64,000 nucleotides of DNA from Phaeobacter gallaeciensis (GCF_001678945.1 NZ_CP015124.1:1671501-1735500); one strand, 5' to 3'; numbered from the stretch's first letter, positions 36,799 through 45,512 are shown. The notes: generated from the sequence alone by a model not told the origin. Translations and numbers: made by a program.

Positions 36799-37596
36799 AT
36801 GAGCAACCCGACAAAATCCCATGGCCGCAAGGCGATCCGCCCAACGCTGAAACCGCGTGAACTGATGACACCGACTCCGGATTTGGCCGGGGTGTGGAAG
36901 GTCAAGATCATGACCCTGTTTCCCACCGCCTTTCCCGGTGTGCTGGGCGAAAGCCTGACCGGCAAGGCCCTGCAGGAAGGGCTGTGGCAGATGGAGACCA
37001 TCGACCTGCGCCAGTTCGGCGTCGGCAAGCATCGCAACGTGGATGATACCCCCGCAGGCGGCGGCGCCGGGATGGTGCTGCGCCCCGATGTGCTGGGCGA
37101 GGCGATCGACCATGCCATGGATGGGGTGCAGGGCAACTGGCCGCTGATCTACCTGTCGCCGCGCGGGCGGCGCATGGATCAGAAGATGATGCAGAACCTC
37201 GCGCGTTGCGACGGCATGACCCTGCTGTGCGGGCGGTTCGAAGGCGTCGATGAACGCGTGCTGGAACACTATGGCATTCAGGAGGTCAGCCTCGGCGATT
37301 TCGTGATGACCGGCGGCGAAATCGCGGCGCAGGCCCTGATCGACGCCACCGTGCGACTGATCCCCGGCGTCCTGGGCAACCAAGCCTCAACCGAGGAGGA
37401 AAGCTTTTCCTCCGGGCTGCTGGAACATCCGCAATACACCCGCCCCGCCGAATGGAAGGGTCGCGAGATCCCCGAGGTCCTGATGTCCGGCCACCACGGC
37501 AAGATCGCCGAGTGGCGTCACCAGATGAGCGAAGAGATCACCAAGGCGCGCCGCCCGGACCTGTGGGACGCCTATTGCGAGACCAAGCAGGACTGA
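36799..37596 (+). CDS. trmD: tRNA (guanine-N1)-methyltransferase
   Basis: A SPOUT-class enzyme that makes m1G37 in tRNAs reading CCN/CUN/CGG, protecting the reading frame. The 265-residue protein has GGGAGMVLRPDVLGEAID, the trefoil-knot SAM site (IYLSPRGRRMDQ; LCGRFEGVDERVLEHY; EVSLGDFVMTGGEIAA) and the C-terminal LLEHPQYTRPAEWKG. It carries an extra N-terminus of about 35 residues before VWKVKIMTLFP, normal for this group. Confidence 0.96.
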   Translation: MSNPTKSHGRKAIRPTLKPRELMTPTPDLAGVWKVKIMTLFPTAFPGVLGESLTGKALQEGLWQMETIDLRQFGVGKHRNVDDTPAGGGAGMVLRPDVLGEAIDHAMDGVQGNWPLIYLSPRGRRMDQKMMQNLARCDGMTLLCGRFEGVDERVLEHYGIQEVSLGDFVMTGGEIAAQALIDATVRLIPGVLGNQASTEEESFSSGLLEHPQYTRPAEWKGREIPEVLMSGHHGKIAEWRHQMSEEITKARRPDLWDAYCETKQD

Positions 37597-37597
37597 T

Positions 37598-37625
37598 CCG
37601 GGGGCGGCGCCTATACAGCCCCCGG
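37598..37625. terminator. Hairpin between convergent trmD and the 695-residue gene
   Basis: The inverted repeat CCGGGGGC, 12-base loop, GCCCCCGG begins at the trmD stop codon. No strong T-tract follows. It is probably a shared terminator for the converging transcripts. Confidence 0.5.
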
Positions 37626-37635
37626 CCCTACTGCG

Positions 37636-39723
37636 TCAGGGCGCGGCGTTGTTCTTCTTGACGGTCAGGTCCGTCCCCTTGCGGAAGGTGATGTCCCCCT
37701 TGGACTGCTTGCGCTCGGTCTCCCAGCCCAGCTGCCCCGAGGAAATGCTATCGTCGGGATAATGCGTCTTCAGCTTCCAGGCGCCGCCGCCTGCGCTGCG
37801 CTCCAGCACCACCCGGCAATGCGGGATCATCTTCACCCCGCCATCGCGTTCGATGAACTTGACGTTCAGCGCCTTGAACAGCTGATCCATGGTCTGTGCG
37901 CCGGTTTCGAATTTCTCCAGTTCGCTCTTCACGGTGGACACATCGACAGCGTCACCATCACGCTCAACCGCGTAGCCCCAGCCAACCGAACTGGATGGCT
38001 TGCCCAAGAGCACGGTCAGATTCTTGAACTCGGTGGTGACCGCCGTGTGGTCCGAGGTGTTGCCCTCGGCCCAATGGGTGAAATCCTTGAGCTTGTTGGC
38101 CACGTCCAGCGCTGCCTCTACCGCTTCTTTTTCCAGAACCGGCGTGGCCCACATAGACCCTTTGCCGCCGCTGTACTGGGTCCTGTCGAACTTGTTGACG
38201 ATATTCTGCGCGGTCTTGTCGATGTCAGCGATCACGCGTTTGCCGTCCTCTTCGGTGTAGGTGACCTTGACCTGGTTCCAGGTTTCCGTCTGTGTCACCC
38301 CCTTTTCCTGGCGGCTGACGCCCGAAGTATTACCATCCTGATCCGGCGTGACGCCATCCTGCGTTGAAGCGCGCATCGCCTGCCGCTCCATCCCGGTCTG
38401 TGCGCCGTGGCGGCCGGTGCCATGTCCCTCGCCACCCTCTTCGGCCTTTAGCCTCTCCTCCTGCCAGGCCTGCGCCTCGGCCTGTTTCTTGATCAGCGCC
38501 TCGATCTGGGAGCGGGCCTGATCCACCGGCACGCTGTCCAGCATCTCATCCAGCGCCGAGATGCGTGATTTGATATTGCCCAGCGCGGTGACGAATGCCT
38601 TTTCCTTCTCCAGCTTCTCGCTTTTCATTTTCTCGATGTTGTCCAGCAGCTCGCTGCGCGAGGTCTCAAGCACTTTGCTTGCCGTGTCGAGCCGCTTCGA
38701 ACTGGCCTCGACCTGTCGCTGCTTGGAGGCGATATCCTTTGGCTTGGTCAGCCCCGACAGAGTGTCCTGCAGATCCTTCAGCACACCTGCCTCGCGGGTC
38801 ACGGCAGCCTCCAGTTTCTTCAGCTTTTCAGCCTCGGATTTGATGCGCGACGCGAGCATCTTGGCGGCCTGGCCCGCATCCGACTTGTCAAAATCCGCGC
38901 TCCGCTTCTCGACGCTCTGCTCTTCGGAGGCCAGCGCCTCCTTCACATAGCCGACCATTTCCTTATCCAGCAGTTCCAGCCGTTTCTGTCCCTCGGCCCA
39001 TTCACCCTTCTTGAAATGCTCGACGACGGCGGCAAAATGCTGACGCAGCGCCTTGCGCTCATCATCCATGATCTTGCCTTTGACCTTGTCAAAGCGGGCC
39101 GTGGTCGCCTTCAGCCGGGTCTTGGCGTTGACCTCTTCACGCGACGCCTCTGATCCGCCGCCGATCAGGCCAATCAGCTCTTCCATCCGGGTGTTGAGTT
39201 TGCTCAAGATCGCGGCTGCCTTGTCCACCGCGCTGTCCTTCTGCTCCTCAATCTGGCCGAACAGGATGCGCAGCTCCTTGCGTTCCTCGTCGGTGATCTT
39301 GCCCTTGATCTTGTCAAACCGCGACACCACCGCCTGCAGCCGTTTTTCGAACTTACCATCGGCGCTGTCCGCCCCGCCTGCGTCCACATCGGCGTCCACG
39401 ATCTTGTAGGCGAATTGCGTGCCCTTCATGACCGGCTTCAGATTCTTTTCCAGAATCTTGCCCTTGACCGGGCTCAGCTTCAGGGTGCCATCCTCGACAA
39501 AACAGCGGCCGACGGCGTGCGTCTTGGCCTTGGCTTTCAGCTCTTTCAGCAACGGCGCGGCGGTCTCTCCGACCACCAGAATAGTCTGCGGCGCGCCATT
39601 GAGCGCCACCTGATCGTAGTAATGAAACTCGCTCAGGTTCGCGTCGAGCTTTTTGAGTTCCTTCTTCAGCTCCGCCTTGTAGCTTTGCTCACTATTGAAA
39701 ATATCCAGCTTTTTGAAAGGCAT
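37636..39723 (-). CDS. Large coiled-coil protein of unknown function with internal repeats
   Basis: A 695-residue protein starting MPFKKLDIFNSEQSYKAELK behind a very strong ribosome site (AGGAGGAGTGACC). Layout: a unique N-terminal domain (1-115); two ~60-residue helical repeats (about 125-185 and 202-260) sharing RFDK(I/V)KGKI(T/M)D(E/D)ERK(E/A)LR; a charged coiled coil (265-430); a Gly/His/Gln linker (430-480); and a C-terminal domain (480-695) with CRVVLERSAGGGAWKLKTHYPD. There is no signal peptide and no membrane helix. I do not recognise the family. The architecture resembles multi-domain effectors or polymorphic toxins, but no immunity or secretion gene is adjacent. It splits trmD from rplS on the opposite strand. 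Confidence 0.85.
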   Translation of the reverse strand: MPFKKLDIFNSEQSYKAELKKELKKLDANLSEFHYYDQVALNGAPQTILVVGETAAPLLKELKAKAKTHAVGRCFVEDGTLKLSPVKGKILEKNLKPVMKGTQFAYKIVDADVDAGGADSADGKFEKRLQAVVSRFDKIKGKITDEERKELRILFGQIEEQKDSAVDKAAAILSKLNTRMEELIGLIGGGSEASREEVNAKTRLKATTARFDKVKGKIMDDERKALRQHFAAVVEHFKKGEWAEGQKRLELLDKEMVGYVKEALASEEQSVEKRSADFDKSDAGQAAKMLASRIKSEAEKLKKLEAAVTREAGVLKDLQDTLSGLTKPKDIASKQRQVEASSKRLDTASKVLETSRSELLDNIEKMKSEKLEKEKAFVTALGNIKSRISALDEMLDSVPVDQARSQIEALIKKQAEAQAWQEERLKAEEGGEGHGTGRHGAQTGMERQAMRASTQDGVTPDQDGNTSGVSRQEKGVTQTETWNQVKVTYTEEDGKRVIADIDKTAQNIVNKFDRTQYSGGKGSMWATPVLEKEAVEAALDVANKLKDFTHWAEGNTSDHTAVTTEFKNLTVLLGKPSSSVGWGYAVERDGDAVDVSTVKSELEKFETGAQTMDQLFKALNVKFIERDGGVKMIPHCRVVLERSAGGGAWKLKTHYPDDSISSGQLGWETERKQSKGDITFRKGTDLTVKKNNAAP

Positions 39724-40126
39724 GGTCACTCCTCCTACCCATGAGGCACATTTAAACAGCACGGCCAGAAAGAGCCGGCGCAACAACTTGATCTATCAAT
39801 TCCCCCAAACGGTAGCCCCATAAGCCCCGGCGAGCAAAACAAAAGCGTTGCGAAGAAGTGGGGTTACGGCACAATTCCCTTGAAACATTGGCGCCACAGG
39901 CCTAAAAGCCGCTCGTCTGGTACCGGATTCGGTTCCGGGCGTTCTGCCTATGTGCGCATATCCTGCCTGACTTTCTTCGGTCATCTGACAGGGCGCGGAT
40001 CGGCACTCAGGAACGATCGGTGTGATCTCTGGCGGGCTGCACAAGCGGGACCCGGTGAAGACCAAGAGCTCTCATATCCGCGCAAAACTTCGTGGAACAA
40101 CCACGAGCAAAATAGGAGAAGATCAG
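39724..40126. other. Intergenic region upstream of rplS
   Basis: A 403-base divergent gap with no credible gene. Just before the rplS ribosome site lies a 6-base-pair hairpin, TCGTGG-AACAA-CCACGA (40090-40106), which might be a leader structure. A 62-codon minus-strand frame ending in a hydrophobic stretch (stop near 39796) lacks a ribosome site and is not called. Confidence 0.4.
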
Positions 40127-40498
40127 ATGGACCTGATCGCACAGCTGGAGGCGGAACAAGTTGCCGCCCTGGGGAAAGAGATCCCCGATTTCAAAGCCGG
40201 TGACACCATCCGCGTCGGCTACAAAGTGACCGAAGGCTCGCGTAGCCGTGTTCAGAACTATGAAGGCGTCTGCATCAGCCGTAAGAACGGTTCTGGCATC
40301 GCCGGTTCCTTCACCGTCCGCAAGATTTCGTTTGGCGAAGGCGTGGAGCGTGTGTTCCCGCTGCATTCGACCAACATCGACAGCATCACCGTCGTACGCC
40401 GTGGCCGCGTGCGTCGTTCCAAGCTGTACTACCTGCGTTCGCGTCGCGGCAAATCCGCCCGTATCGCTGAAGACGCAAACTACAAAGCTAAAGCGTAA
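40127..40498 (+). CDS. rplS: 50S ribosomal protein L19
   Basis: L19 sits at the 30S-50S interface. The 123-residue protein contains [30 protein letters not shown] (start of core described in parts: [14 protein letters not shown], then [13 protein letters not shown]), [20 protein letters not shown] and [13 protein letters not shown], all diagnostic. TAGGAG precedes ATG 40127. It is followed after 11 bases by rpmE. Confidence 0.97.
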   Translation: MDLIAQLEAEQVAALGKEIPDFKAGDTIRVGYKVTEGSRSRVQNYEGVCISRKNGSGIAGSFTVRKISFGEGVERVFPLHSTNIDSITVVRRGRVRRSKLYYLRSRRGKSARIAEDANYKAKA

Positions 40499-40509
40499 GG
40501 AGTGGTATC

Positions 40510-40731
40510 ATGAAAGCCGACACCCATCCCGACTACCACTTCATCGACGTCAAAATGACCGATGGCACCATCATCAAGATGCGTTCCACCTGGGGCAAAG
40601 AAGGCGACCAGCTGTCGCTGGACATCGACCCCTCCGTGCACCCCGCATGGACCGGCGGTTCGACCCGCCTGATGGACGCCGGTGGCCGCGTGTCCAAGTT
40701 CAAAAAGAAATACGAAGGTCTGGGCTTCTAA
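40510..40731 (+). CDS. rpmE: 50S ribosomal protein L31
   Basis: A 73-residue L31 of the zinc-free (C-minus) type: no CxxC pair, a start at [19 protein letters not shown], and the [25 protein letters not shown] segment (HPAWTGG and RVSKFKKKY are the diagnostic parts). The ribosome site AAGGAG overlaps the rplS stop, so the two ribosomal genes are coupled. Confidence 0.94.
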   Translation: MKADTHPDYHFIDVKMTDGTIIKMRSTWGKEGDQLSLDIDPSVHPAWTGGSTRLMDAGGRVSKFKKKYEGLGF

Positions 40732-40754
40732 GACCAACTATCGGTTTCGAAACG

Positions 40755-40784
40755 AAAACCGCTCCATTCGGGGCGGTTTTTTTT
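40755..40784 (+). terminator. Intrinsic terminator after rpmE
   Basis: Stem AAAACCGCTCC, loop ATTC, GGGGCGGTTTT (one T-G wobble), followed by a run of eight T. It starts 24 bases after the rpmE stop and is a textbook Rho-independent terminator. Confidence 0.93.
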
Positions 40785-40920
40785 ATTTTGGCGCAAGCAC
40801 AAATTAGATAGAGGCCATGCATAGCCCGAGCAAAAATTGTAAAATCTTTTCAAATTGACAAGCTTTTTGAGGCACAGTTTTTCGAAATCGTGGATACACT
40901 GAAACGAAAGGCCGCAGCCA

Positions 40921-42639
40921 ATGCTCTCCCAAGCCAGCCCTTCCCGCATCAAAAACCTCCCCGAGGCTTTGGCGGAGAATCGAGGGCATGGAACCCCCGT
41001 GAGCCAATCGGAAGTCACTGCGGCTGTTACTCTTTTCCGAGAAGGCAGAATCTCAGACGCCCTGTCCACAGCACAAGCTCTGGCGAAACGCTCCCCCGAC
41101 TTGGTCCCATTGCTGGACTTGCAGGGCGCGTGCCTGAAGGCCCAAGGCGACCTGTCAGGCGCTCTGGATTTCTTCAAACGCAGCCTGGAGGCTGGAGGCA
41201 ATCCCGCCATCGGGCATTTCAATATCGGCGCTATACTTCTTCAACTCAATTACCTCGATCTCGCAACCGAACACCTGAGCAAGGCCGTCGTCCTAGATCC
41301 GAAAAACCCGGCGGCGAGCAGAGCACTGGCCATGTCCCTGAACGAACAAGGCCACTATGCGGAAGCCGTGCATATCATCTCAGCTCTTATCGAGAACAAT
41401 CCGGTTACCGATGAATTACTCAACGTACTGGGCCTATCACTACGCCGCCTTAACCGTCTGACAGAGGCGAAGGCCTGCTATAATTCGGTGACCCCGACCT
41501 CACCAGCTGGTGGAGAAGCCCAATATCAGCTTGGCCTCATTGCATTATCCGAAAACAAAAATGACACCGCAAAGCAGCATTTCCAGAACGCTCTGGACCT
41601 AAATCCCCGGCTGACGCCCGTGCACCGCAACATGTCCCTGGTGATCACCTATGACAAGGATCATCCCCACCTGAGAGACATGCAACAACTCCTCAACGAG
41701 GGCGACCTGCAGCCCAGCGCAGAAAGCGAACTGCGTTTTGCGCTCTACAAAGCTCTGAATGATACCAGGCAGTACGACGCCGCATTTGAGCATCTGGAAC
41801 AGGGCAACAGCCTCAAGAAGCAAACGATCAGATATTCGATCGAGAAGGACGAAGGCATATTTGCGTACCTGAAGCATACCTTTGCTGAACCGGCACCGGT
41901 TGCCACATCTGAGCTCGGCTTTCGGCCAATTTTCATCGTCGGGCTGCCGCGCTCAGGCACAACGGTAACGGAACGCATCCTATGCGGCTGCGAAGGTGTG
42001 ACAGGCGCTGGCGAATTGCAGTATTCCACAACTGCCATGTCCAAGCTGATGCAGCAGATGGCAACAAAGAAGCAAACGAAATTCACACAAGCCGACGCAC
42101 AGGCCCTGCGAGACGCAGTTGGGCAGGCCATGCAGGGTCACGCCAATGGCGCACCTGTTGTAATCGACAAGATGCCGCTCAACTTTCGTTGGGTCGGCGG
42201 CCTTCTGGCAGCTTTCCCCGAGGCGCGGATCGTCTACACCACGCGCATGCCCCGCGATCAGCTCTGGTCTCTTTATCAGGTTTGCATGGCGGGTAGTGGC
42301 AATGGGTTCAGCTATGATCTCAGCGACATTGCCCAATATCAGGCTCTAACGCGGGACCTGATGCAACACTGGATGCGGCTGTTTCCGGACCAGATCCATC
42401 AACTGGACTATCACGCGCTCACGAAAGATCCCGAAGAGCACATCCGGCCATTGGTGGATTTCTGCGGGCTGGAATGGTCCGATGACTGCCTGCATCCAGA
42501 AAACCGTGAGAGCGCCATTCAAACGGCATCGTTGCAGCAGGCGCGACAGCCGATCTATCATCGCTCGACCCCGGACTGGCTGCCCCACGAGGCACGTCTC
42601 GCGTCAGCATTCGAGCAGTTGAACCAATTGGGGCTGTAG
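40921..42639 (+). CDS. TPR repeat - sulfotransferase fusion protein
   Basis: A 572-residue protein. Residues ~25-290 are a chain of tetratricopeptide-like helices (for example AAVTLFREGRISDALSTAQALAKRSPDL and SLNEQGHYAEAVHIISALIENNP). From about residue 335 comes a sulfotransferase domain with the PAPS 5'-phosphosulfate loop FIVGLPRSGTTVTERIL. A second part, RIVYTTRMPRDQLWSLYQVCMAG, corresponds to the 3'-phosphate site. The acceptor is unknown; polysaccharides, glycoproteins or lipids are possible. Base composition is slightly more AT-rich than that of its neighbours. No polysaccharide genes lie nearby. Confidence 0.88.
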   Translation: MLSQASPSRIKNLPEALAENRGHGTPVSQSEVTAAVTLFREGRISDALSTAQALAKRSPDLVPLLDLQGACLKAQGDLSGALDFFKRSLEAGGNPAIGHFNIGAILLQLNYLDLATEHLSKAVVLDPKNPAASRALAMSLNEQGHYAEAVHIISALIENNPVTDELLNVLGLSLRRLNRLTEAKACYNSVTPTSPAGGEAQYQLGLIALSENKNDTAKQHFQNALDLNPRLTPVHRNMSLVITYDKDHPHLRDMQQLLNEGDLQPSAESELRFALYKALNDTRQYDAAFEHLEQGNSLKKQTIRYSIEKDEGIFAYLKHTFAEPAPVATSELGFRPIFIVGLPRSGTTVTERILCGCEGVTGAGELQYSTTAMSKLMQQMATKKQTKFTQADAQALRDAVGQAMQGHANGAPVVIDKMPLNFRWVGGLLAAFPEARIVYTTRMPRDQLWSLYQVCMAGSGNGFSYDLSDIAQYQALTRDLMQHWMRLFPDQIHQLDYHALTKDPEEHIRPLVDFCGLEWSDDCLHPENRESAIQTASLQQARQPIYHRSTPDWLPHEARLASAFEQLNQLGL

Positions 42640-42832
42640 CAGCGCCGGAACGAAGTGTTCCAATTAACACATGGCATCCTGCGGCAGTGCATCAGCTGCA
42701 CTGCTGCCCCCGCCTGATGCGGCAAAAATCAGGCTCTAATTGGGGTAGTTCAACGCTTTTCATTGATTCGGGCACTGTCTATAGTCCGCACAAAATCGCT
42801 CCCGCGGCGCGGGGAACCAAAGGGATCATTGA

Positions 42833-43642
42833 ATGGCGCATATCATTGTCGTCGGCAACGAAAAGGGCGGTGCGGGGAAATCCACCGTCTCCATGCATGT
42901 GGCAACCGCTCTGGCACGGCTGGGGCACAAGGTGGCGGCGCTGGATCTGGATCTGCGGCAACGCTCGCTTGGTCGGTATCTGGAGAACCGCAAGGCCTTC
43001 ATGACACAGGCCGGGCTGGAATTGCCCATAGTGGATCTGCACGAATTGCCGGACATTGACCCCGACAGCCTGCAACCGGGCGAAAATATCTATGATCACC
43101 GCCTGTCCGCTGCAGTCTCCAGCCTTGAGCCGGACAATGATTTCATTCTGATCGACTGTCCCGGCTCGCACACCCGGCTGAGCCAGGTGGCGCATTCGCT
43201 GGCCGATACGCTGATCACGCCGCTGAACGACAGTTTCGTCGATTTCGACCTGCTGGCCCATACCGATGACAAGGGCGACAAGATCACCGGCCCGTCGGTC
43301 TATTCGGAAATGGTCTGGAATGCGCGCCAGTTGCGGGCGCAGGCCGGGCTGAAACCCATCGACTGGATTGTGATCCGCAATCGCGTCGGCACCCAGCGCA
43401 TGGTCAATAAGGAAAAGATGGAGCGCGCCATCAACATGCTGTCCAAACGGATCGGCTTTCGCGTTGCGCCGGGCTTTTCCGAGCGGGTGATTTTCCGCGA
43501 GCTCTTCCCGCGCGGCCTGACCTTGCTGGATCTCAAGGACGTGGGCGTCAAACAGCTGAACATCTCCAACATCGCCGCCCGGCAAGAGCTACGGGACATG
43601 ATGAAAGAGCTGAACCTGCCCGGTGTCGAGATCAATATCTGA
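42833..43642 (+). CDS. mipZ: Division-plane positioning ATPase MipZ
   Basis: A ParA/MinD-type ATPase that forms a bipolar gradient with ParB and blocks FtsZ polymerisation near the poles. The 269-residue protein has the deviant Walker A EKGGAGKSTVSMHVATAL at residue ~10 and the switch I region LDLDLRQRSLGRYLENR. Switch II/Walker B is FILIDCPGSHTRLSQVAHSLADTLITPLND, seen as IDCPGSHT then DTLITPLND. Its presence fits an alphaproteobacterium lacking MinCD. It is transcribed alone. Confidence 0.94.
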   Translation: MAHIIVVGNEKGGAGKSTVSMHVATALARLGHKVAALDLDLRQRSLGRYLENRKAFMTQAGLELPIVDLHELPDIDPDSLQPGENIYDHRLSAAVSSLEPDNDFILIDCPGSHTRLSQVAHSLADTLITPLNDSFVDFDLLAHTDDKGDKITGPSVYSEMVWNARQLRAQAGLKPIDWIVIRNRVGTQRMVNKEKMERAINMLSKRIGFRVAPGFSERVIFRELFPRGLTLLDLKDVGVKQLNISNIAARQELRDMMKELNLPGVEINI

Positions 43643-43684
43643 GTCCTGCCCGGCTCGCTCCCCTCTTTGGCGCCGGATCAGTCC

Positions 43685-44911
43685 TTACCGAGGCTGATTC
43701 AGCGTCTCGTAGATGGTGAACAACTCGATCGGCTCGGCCACGCTGCGCAGCATGTAGCGGCCGAGAGACACCAGATCGTGCCCCGCCTCTGCCCCGGCGC
43801 GCTGCACCTCCTGTGACAGGATCACGCTTTGCCCGACCGAGTGGTGCAAGCCGGAAATCCGCGCCGTCTGGTTGACGATCGGCCCGATCACGGTGAAATC
43901 CAGCCGGTTTTCCGAACCGATATTGCCATAAAGAATGTCCCCGGCGTGCAGCGCCAGGGTGAACCCCGGCGCAGGCAGTCCTGCCTCGGCCCGCTCGATA
44001 TTGCGCAGGCGGATCTTCTGACGCAGCTCACTCGCCGCATCCAAAGCCGCCTTGGCGTCCTTGCTGAGCGAGCCGAGGTTGAACATCGTCAGCATCCCAT
44101 CGCCCATGAACTTCAGGATATTGCCCCCGTGGGACTGGATCACGGTCACGGCAATGCCGAAATAATCGTTCAGCATGTCGATCACCTCGGGGCCCGGCAC
44201 CTGCTCGGCGAGGCTGGTAAAGCCTTTGAGATCGAACAGGCAGATGACCGCGTTGATCCGGTCCGACGACCCGCGCTGGATTTCGCCAGACAGCACTCGC
44301 CGCCCGGCATCGCGCCCCAGATAGACCTGCAACAGATCCTTGGCCATCTGCTGGTTTGACATCGACTTCAGCGCCAGACCCAGATGCGGCGCGATACTGC
44401 GCAGCAAGGACAAATCGCGTTCGCTGAAACCGTCCGGGTGATCGCTGCTCAGGGAAATCAACACCCCTTCGGACGGCCGGCTGGGATCCAGCGGGACCTT
44501 TTCGTCGGAAAAACGCAGGCCAAAGGCGAAATAGTCGGTCACGCCCTGCGCCCGCAGATCCCCCAGCATTGGGAAACGGATGACATGCTGATCATTCAGA
44601 TCCGAGCGGAATTCCTCCAGATCCTCAGCCAGAAGATGGAACAGCGGGCTTTGCAGCCAGGCATCGCGCGGCGCCTGCCGGTGCTCGTAGCGTTCCTGAG
44701 ACATCCCACCAGTGCGGGTCCAGCTGAACCCGATCCCGCCGAACTGCGGGTGAAAGGCGCGTTGCGCCAGATGAAACCGCCACAGGGGCATGCCGAGGGC
44801 GACCATCTGCTCGCAAAACGCCTGCAGGAAACCTTCGCGCTCATGGCTGCGCAGCCCTTGCTCGGTCAGCCAGGAGATCAGGGCGGGGGCTCGGCTGTCT
44901 GTCTGATCCAC
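43685..44911 (-). CDS. Class III adenylate/guanylate cyclase
   Basis: A 408-residue soluble protein. The C-terminal cyclase domain (from about residue 215) has metal-binding aspartates in CLFDLKGFTSLAEQ and FMGDGMLTMF, the LKF lysine next to the second Asp, and VNQTARI with the transition-state Asn and Arg. It therefore looks catalytically competent. The N-terminal ~200 residues are an unassigned sensory domain with no clear PAS or GAF signature. GTG 44911 follows GAGGA at a nine-base distance. Confidence 0.9.
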   Translation of the reverse strand: MDQTDSRAPALISWLTEQGLRSHEREGFLQAFCEQMVALGMPLWRFHLAQRAFHPQFGGIGFSWTRTGGMSQERYEHRQAPRDAWLQSPLFHLLAEDLEEFRSDLNDQHVIRFPMLGDLRAQGVTDYFAFGLRFSDEKVPLDPSRPSEGVLISLSSDHPDGFSERDLSLLRSIAPHLGLALKSMSNQQMAKDLLQVYLGRDAGRRVLSGEIQRGSSDRINAVICLFDLKGFTSLAEQVPGPEVIDMLNDYFGIAVTVIQSHGGNILKFMGDGMLTMFNLGSLSKDAKAALDAASELRQKIRLRNIERAEAGLPAPGFTLALHAGDILYGNIGSENRLDFTVIGPIVNQTARISGLHHSVGQSVILSQEVQRAGAEAGHDLVSLGRYMLRSVAEPIELFTIYETLNQPR

Positions 44912-45000
44912 GGGAAAGGGTCCTCGGTTTGCGCGGGTGTTTTGCCAGTATCCGGCACTCTCTGTGTCCGGCAGTATCTGGGGTGCCGAAGCCCGAATGT

Positions 45001-45441
45001 CTATTCCTCGATTCCAGCCAGTTGACGCAACATGCGCCGCAGGGTCTGTTCCTCTTCTGGGCTGAACCGGGCCGCCAACTGCTTGTCATAGCTTGCCGCC
45101 TGCCCGCGCAGGTCGCGATAAGCCGCCTCCCCCGCCGGGGTCAGCTTCAGGTGCTCTGACCGCCGGTCCGCCGTATCCCTGTTGCGGGTGATGAAGCGGC
45201 GCTCAGTTAGCTTGGCCACCGCGCGGCTGATCTTGGTCTTGTGGATCTTGGCGCGCTGACCGATCTCCTTGGCCGTCATGGTGCCATAGGTGCCAAGGTG
45301 GAACAGTACCCGCCATTCGTTGCGCAGCATCCCATAACGGTTCTTGTAATAGGACTGAAAGGCAAGCGAGCTTTCCTCGGCCGCACGGTTCAGAAGGAAC
45401 GGCAGGAAATCCTGCAAAGCGAAATCATCTTTTTCGGTCAT
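45001..45441 (-). CDS. MarR-family transcriptional regulator of the homogentisate cluster
   Basis: A 146-residue MarR protein. The winged helix contains TAKEIGQRAKIHKTKISRAVAKLTERRFI and the wing RNRDTADRRSEHLKLTPAG (DxRS motif). ATG 45441 is chosen because GGAGGGGCAA precedes it. It is divergent from hmgA over 71 bases that contain an inverted repeat, so it very probably represses hmgA and itself, with an aromatic acid as inducer. Confidence 0.9.
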   Translation of the reverse strand: MTEKDDFALQDFLPFLLNRAAEESSLAFQSYYKNRYGMLRNEWRVLFHLGTYGTMTAKEIGQRAKIHKTKISRAVAKLTERRFITRNRDTADRRSEHLKLTPAGEAAYRDLRGQAASYDKQLAARFSPEEEQTLRRMLRQLAGIEE

Positions 45442-45461
45442 TTGCCCCTCCATACCCTTGT

Positions 45462-45479
45462 TAGTTACAAAATCAACTA
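45462..45479. promoter_or_regulatory. Candidate MarR operator in the marR-hmgA divergent region
   Basis: TAGTT-N8-AACTA is the only clear inverted repeat between the divergent MarR and hmgA genes. Its size and spacing suit a MarR dimer. It lies 34 bases before the hmgA ATG and 21 bases before the marR ATG, where it could block both. Confidence 0.5.
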
Positions 45480-45512
45480 TTACCCCGGCAAGCGGAAAAG
45501 GAGGAACGCGCC

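Noticed and set aside
36744-37136. N-terminal extension of the phosphotransferase frame across trmD
   Set aside because: It would run antisense through the start and SAM-binding region of trmD. The kinase fold begins after 36743.
39796-40065. Minus-strand frame ending in a hydrophobic segment upstream of rplS
   Set aside because: No ribosome site at its possible starts and odd composition. The hydrophobic end alone is not enough.
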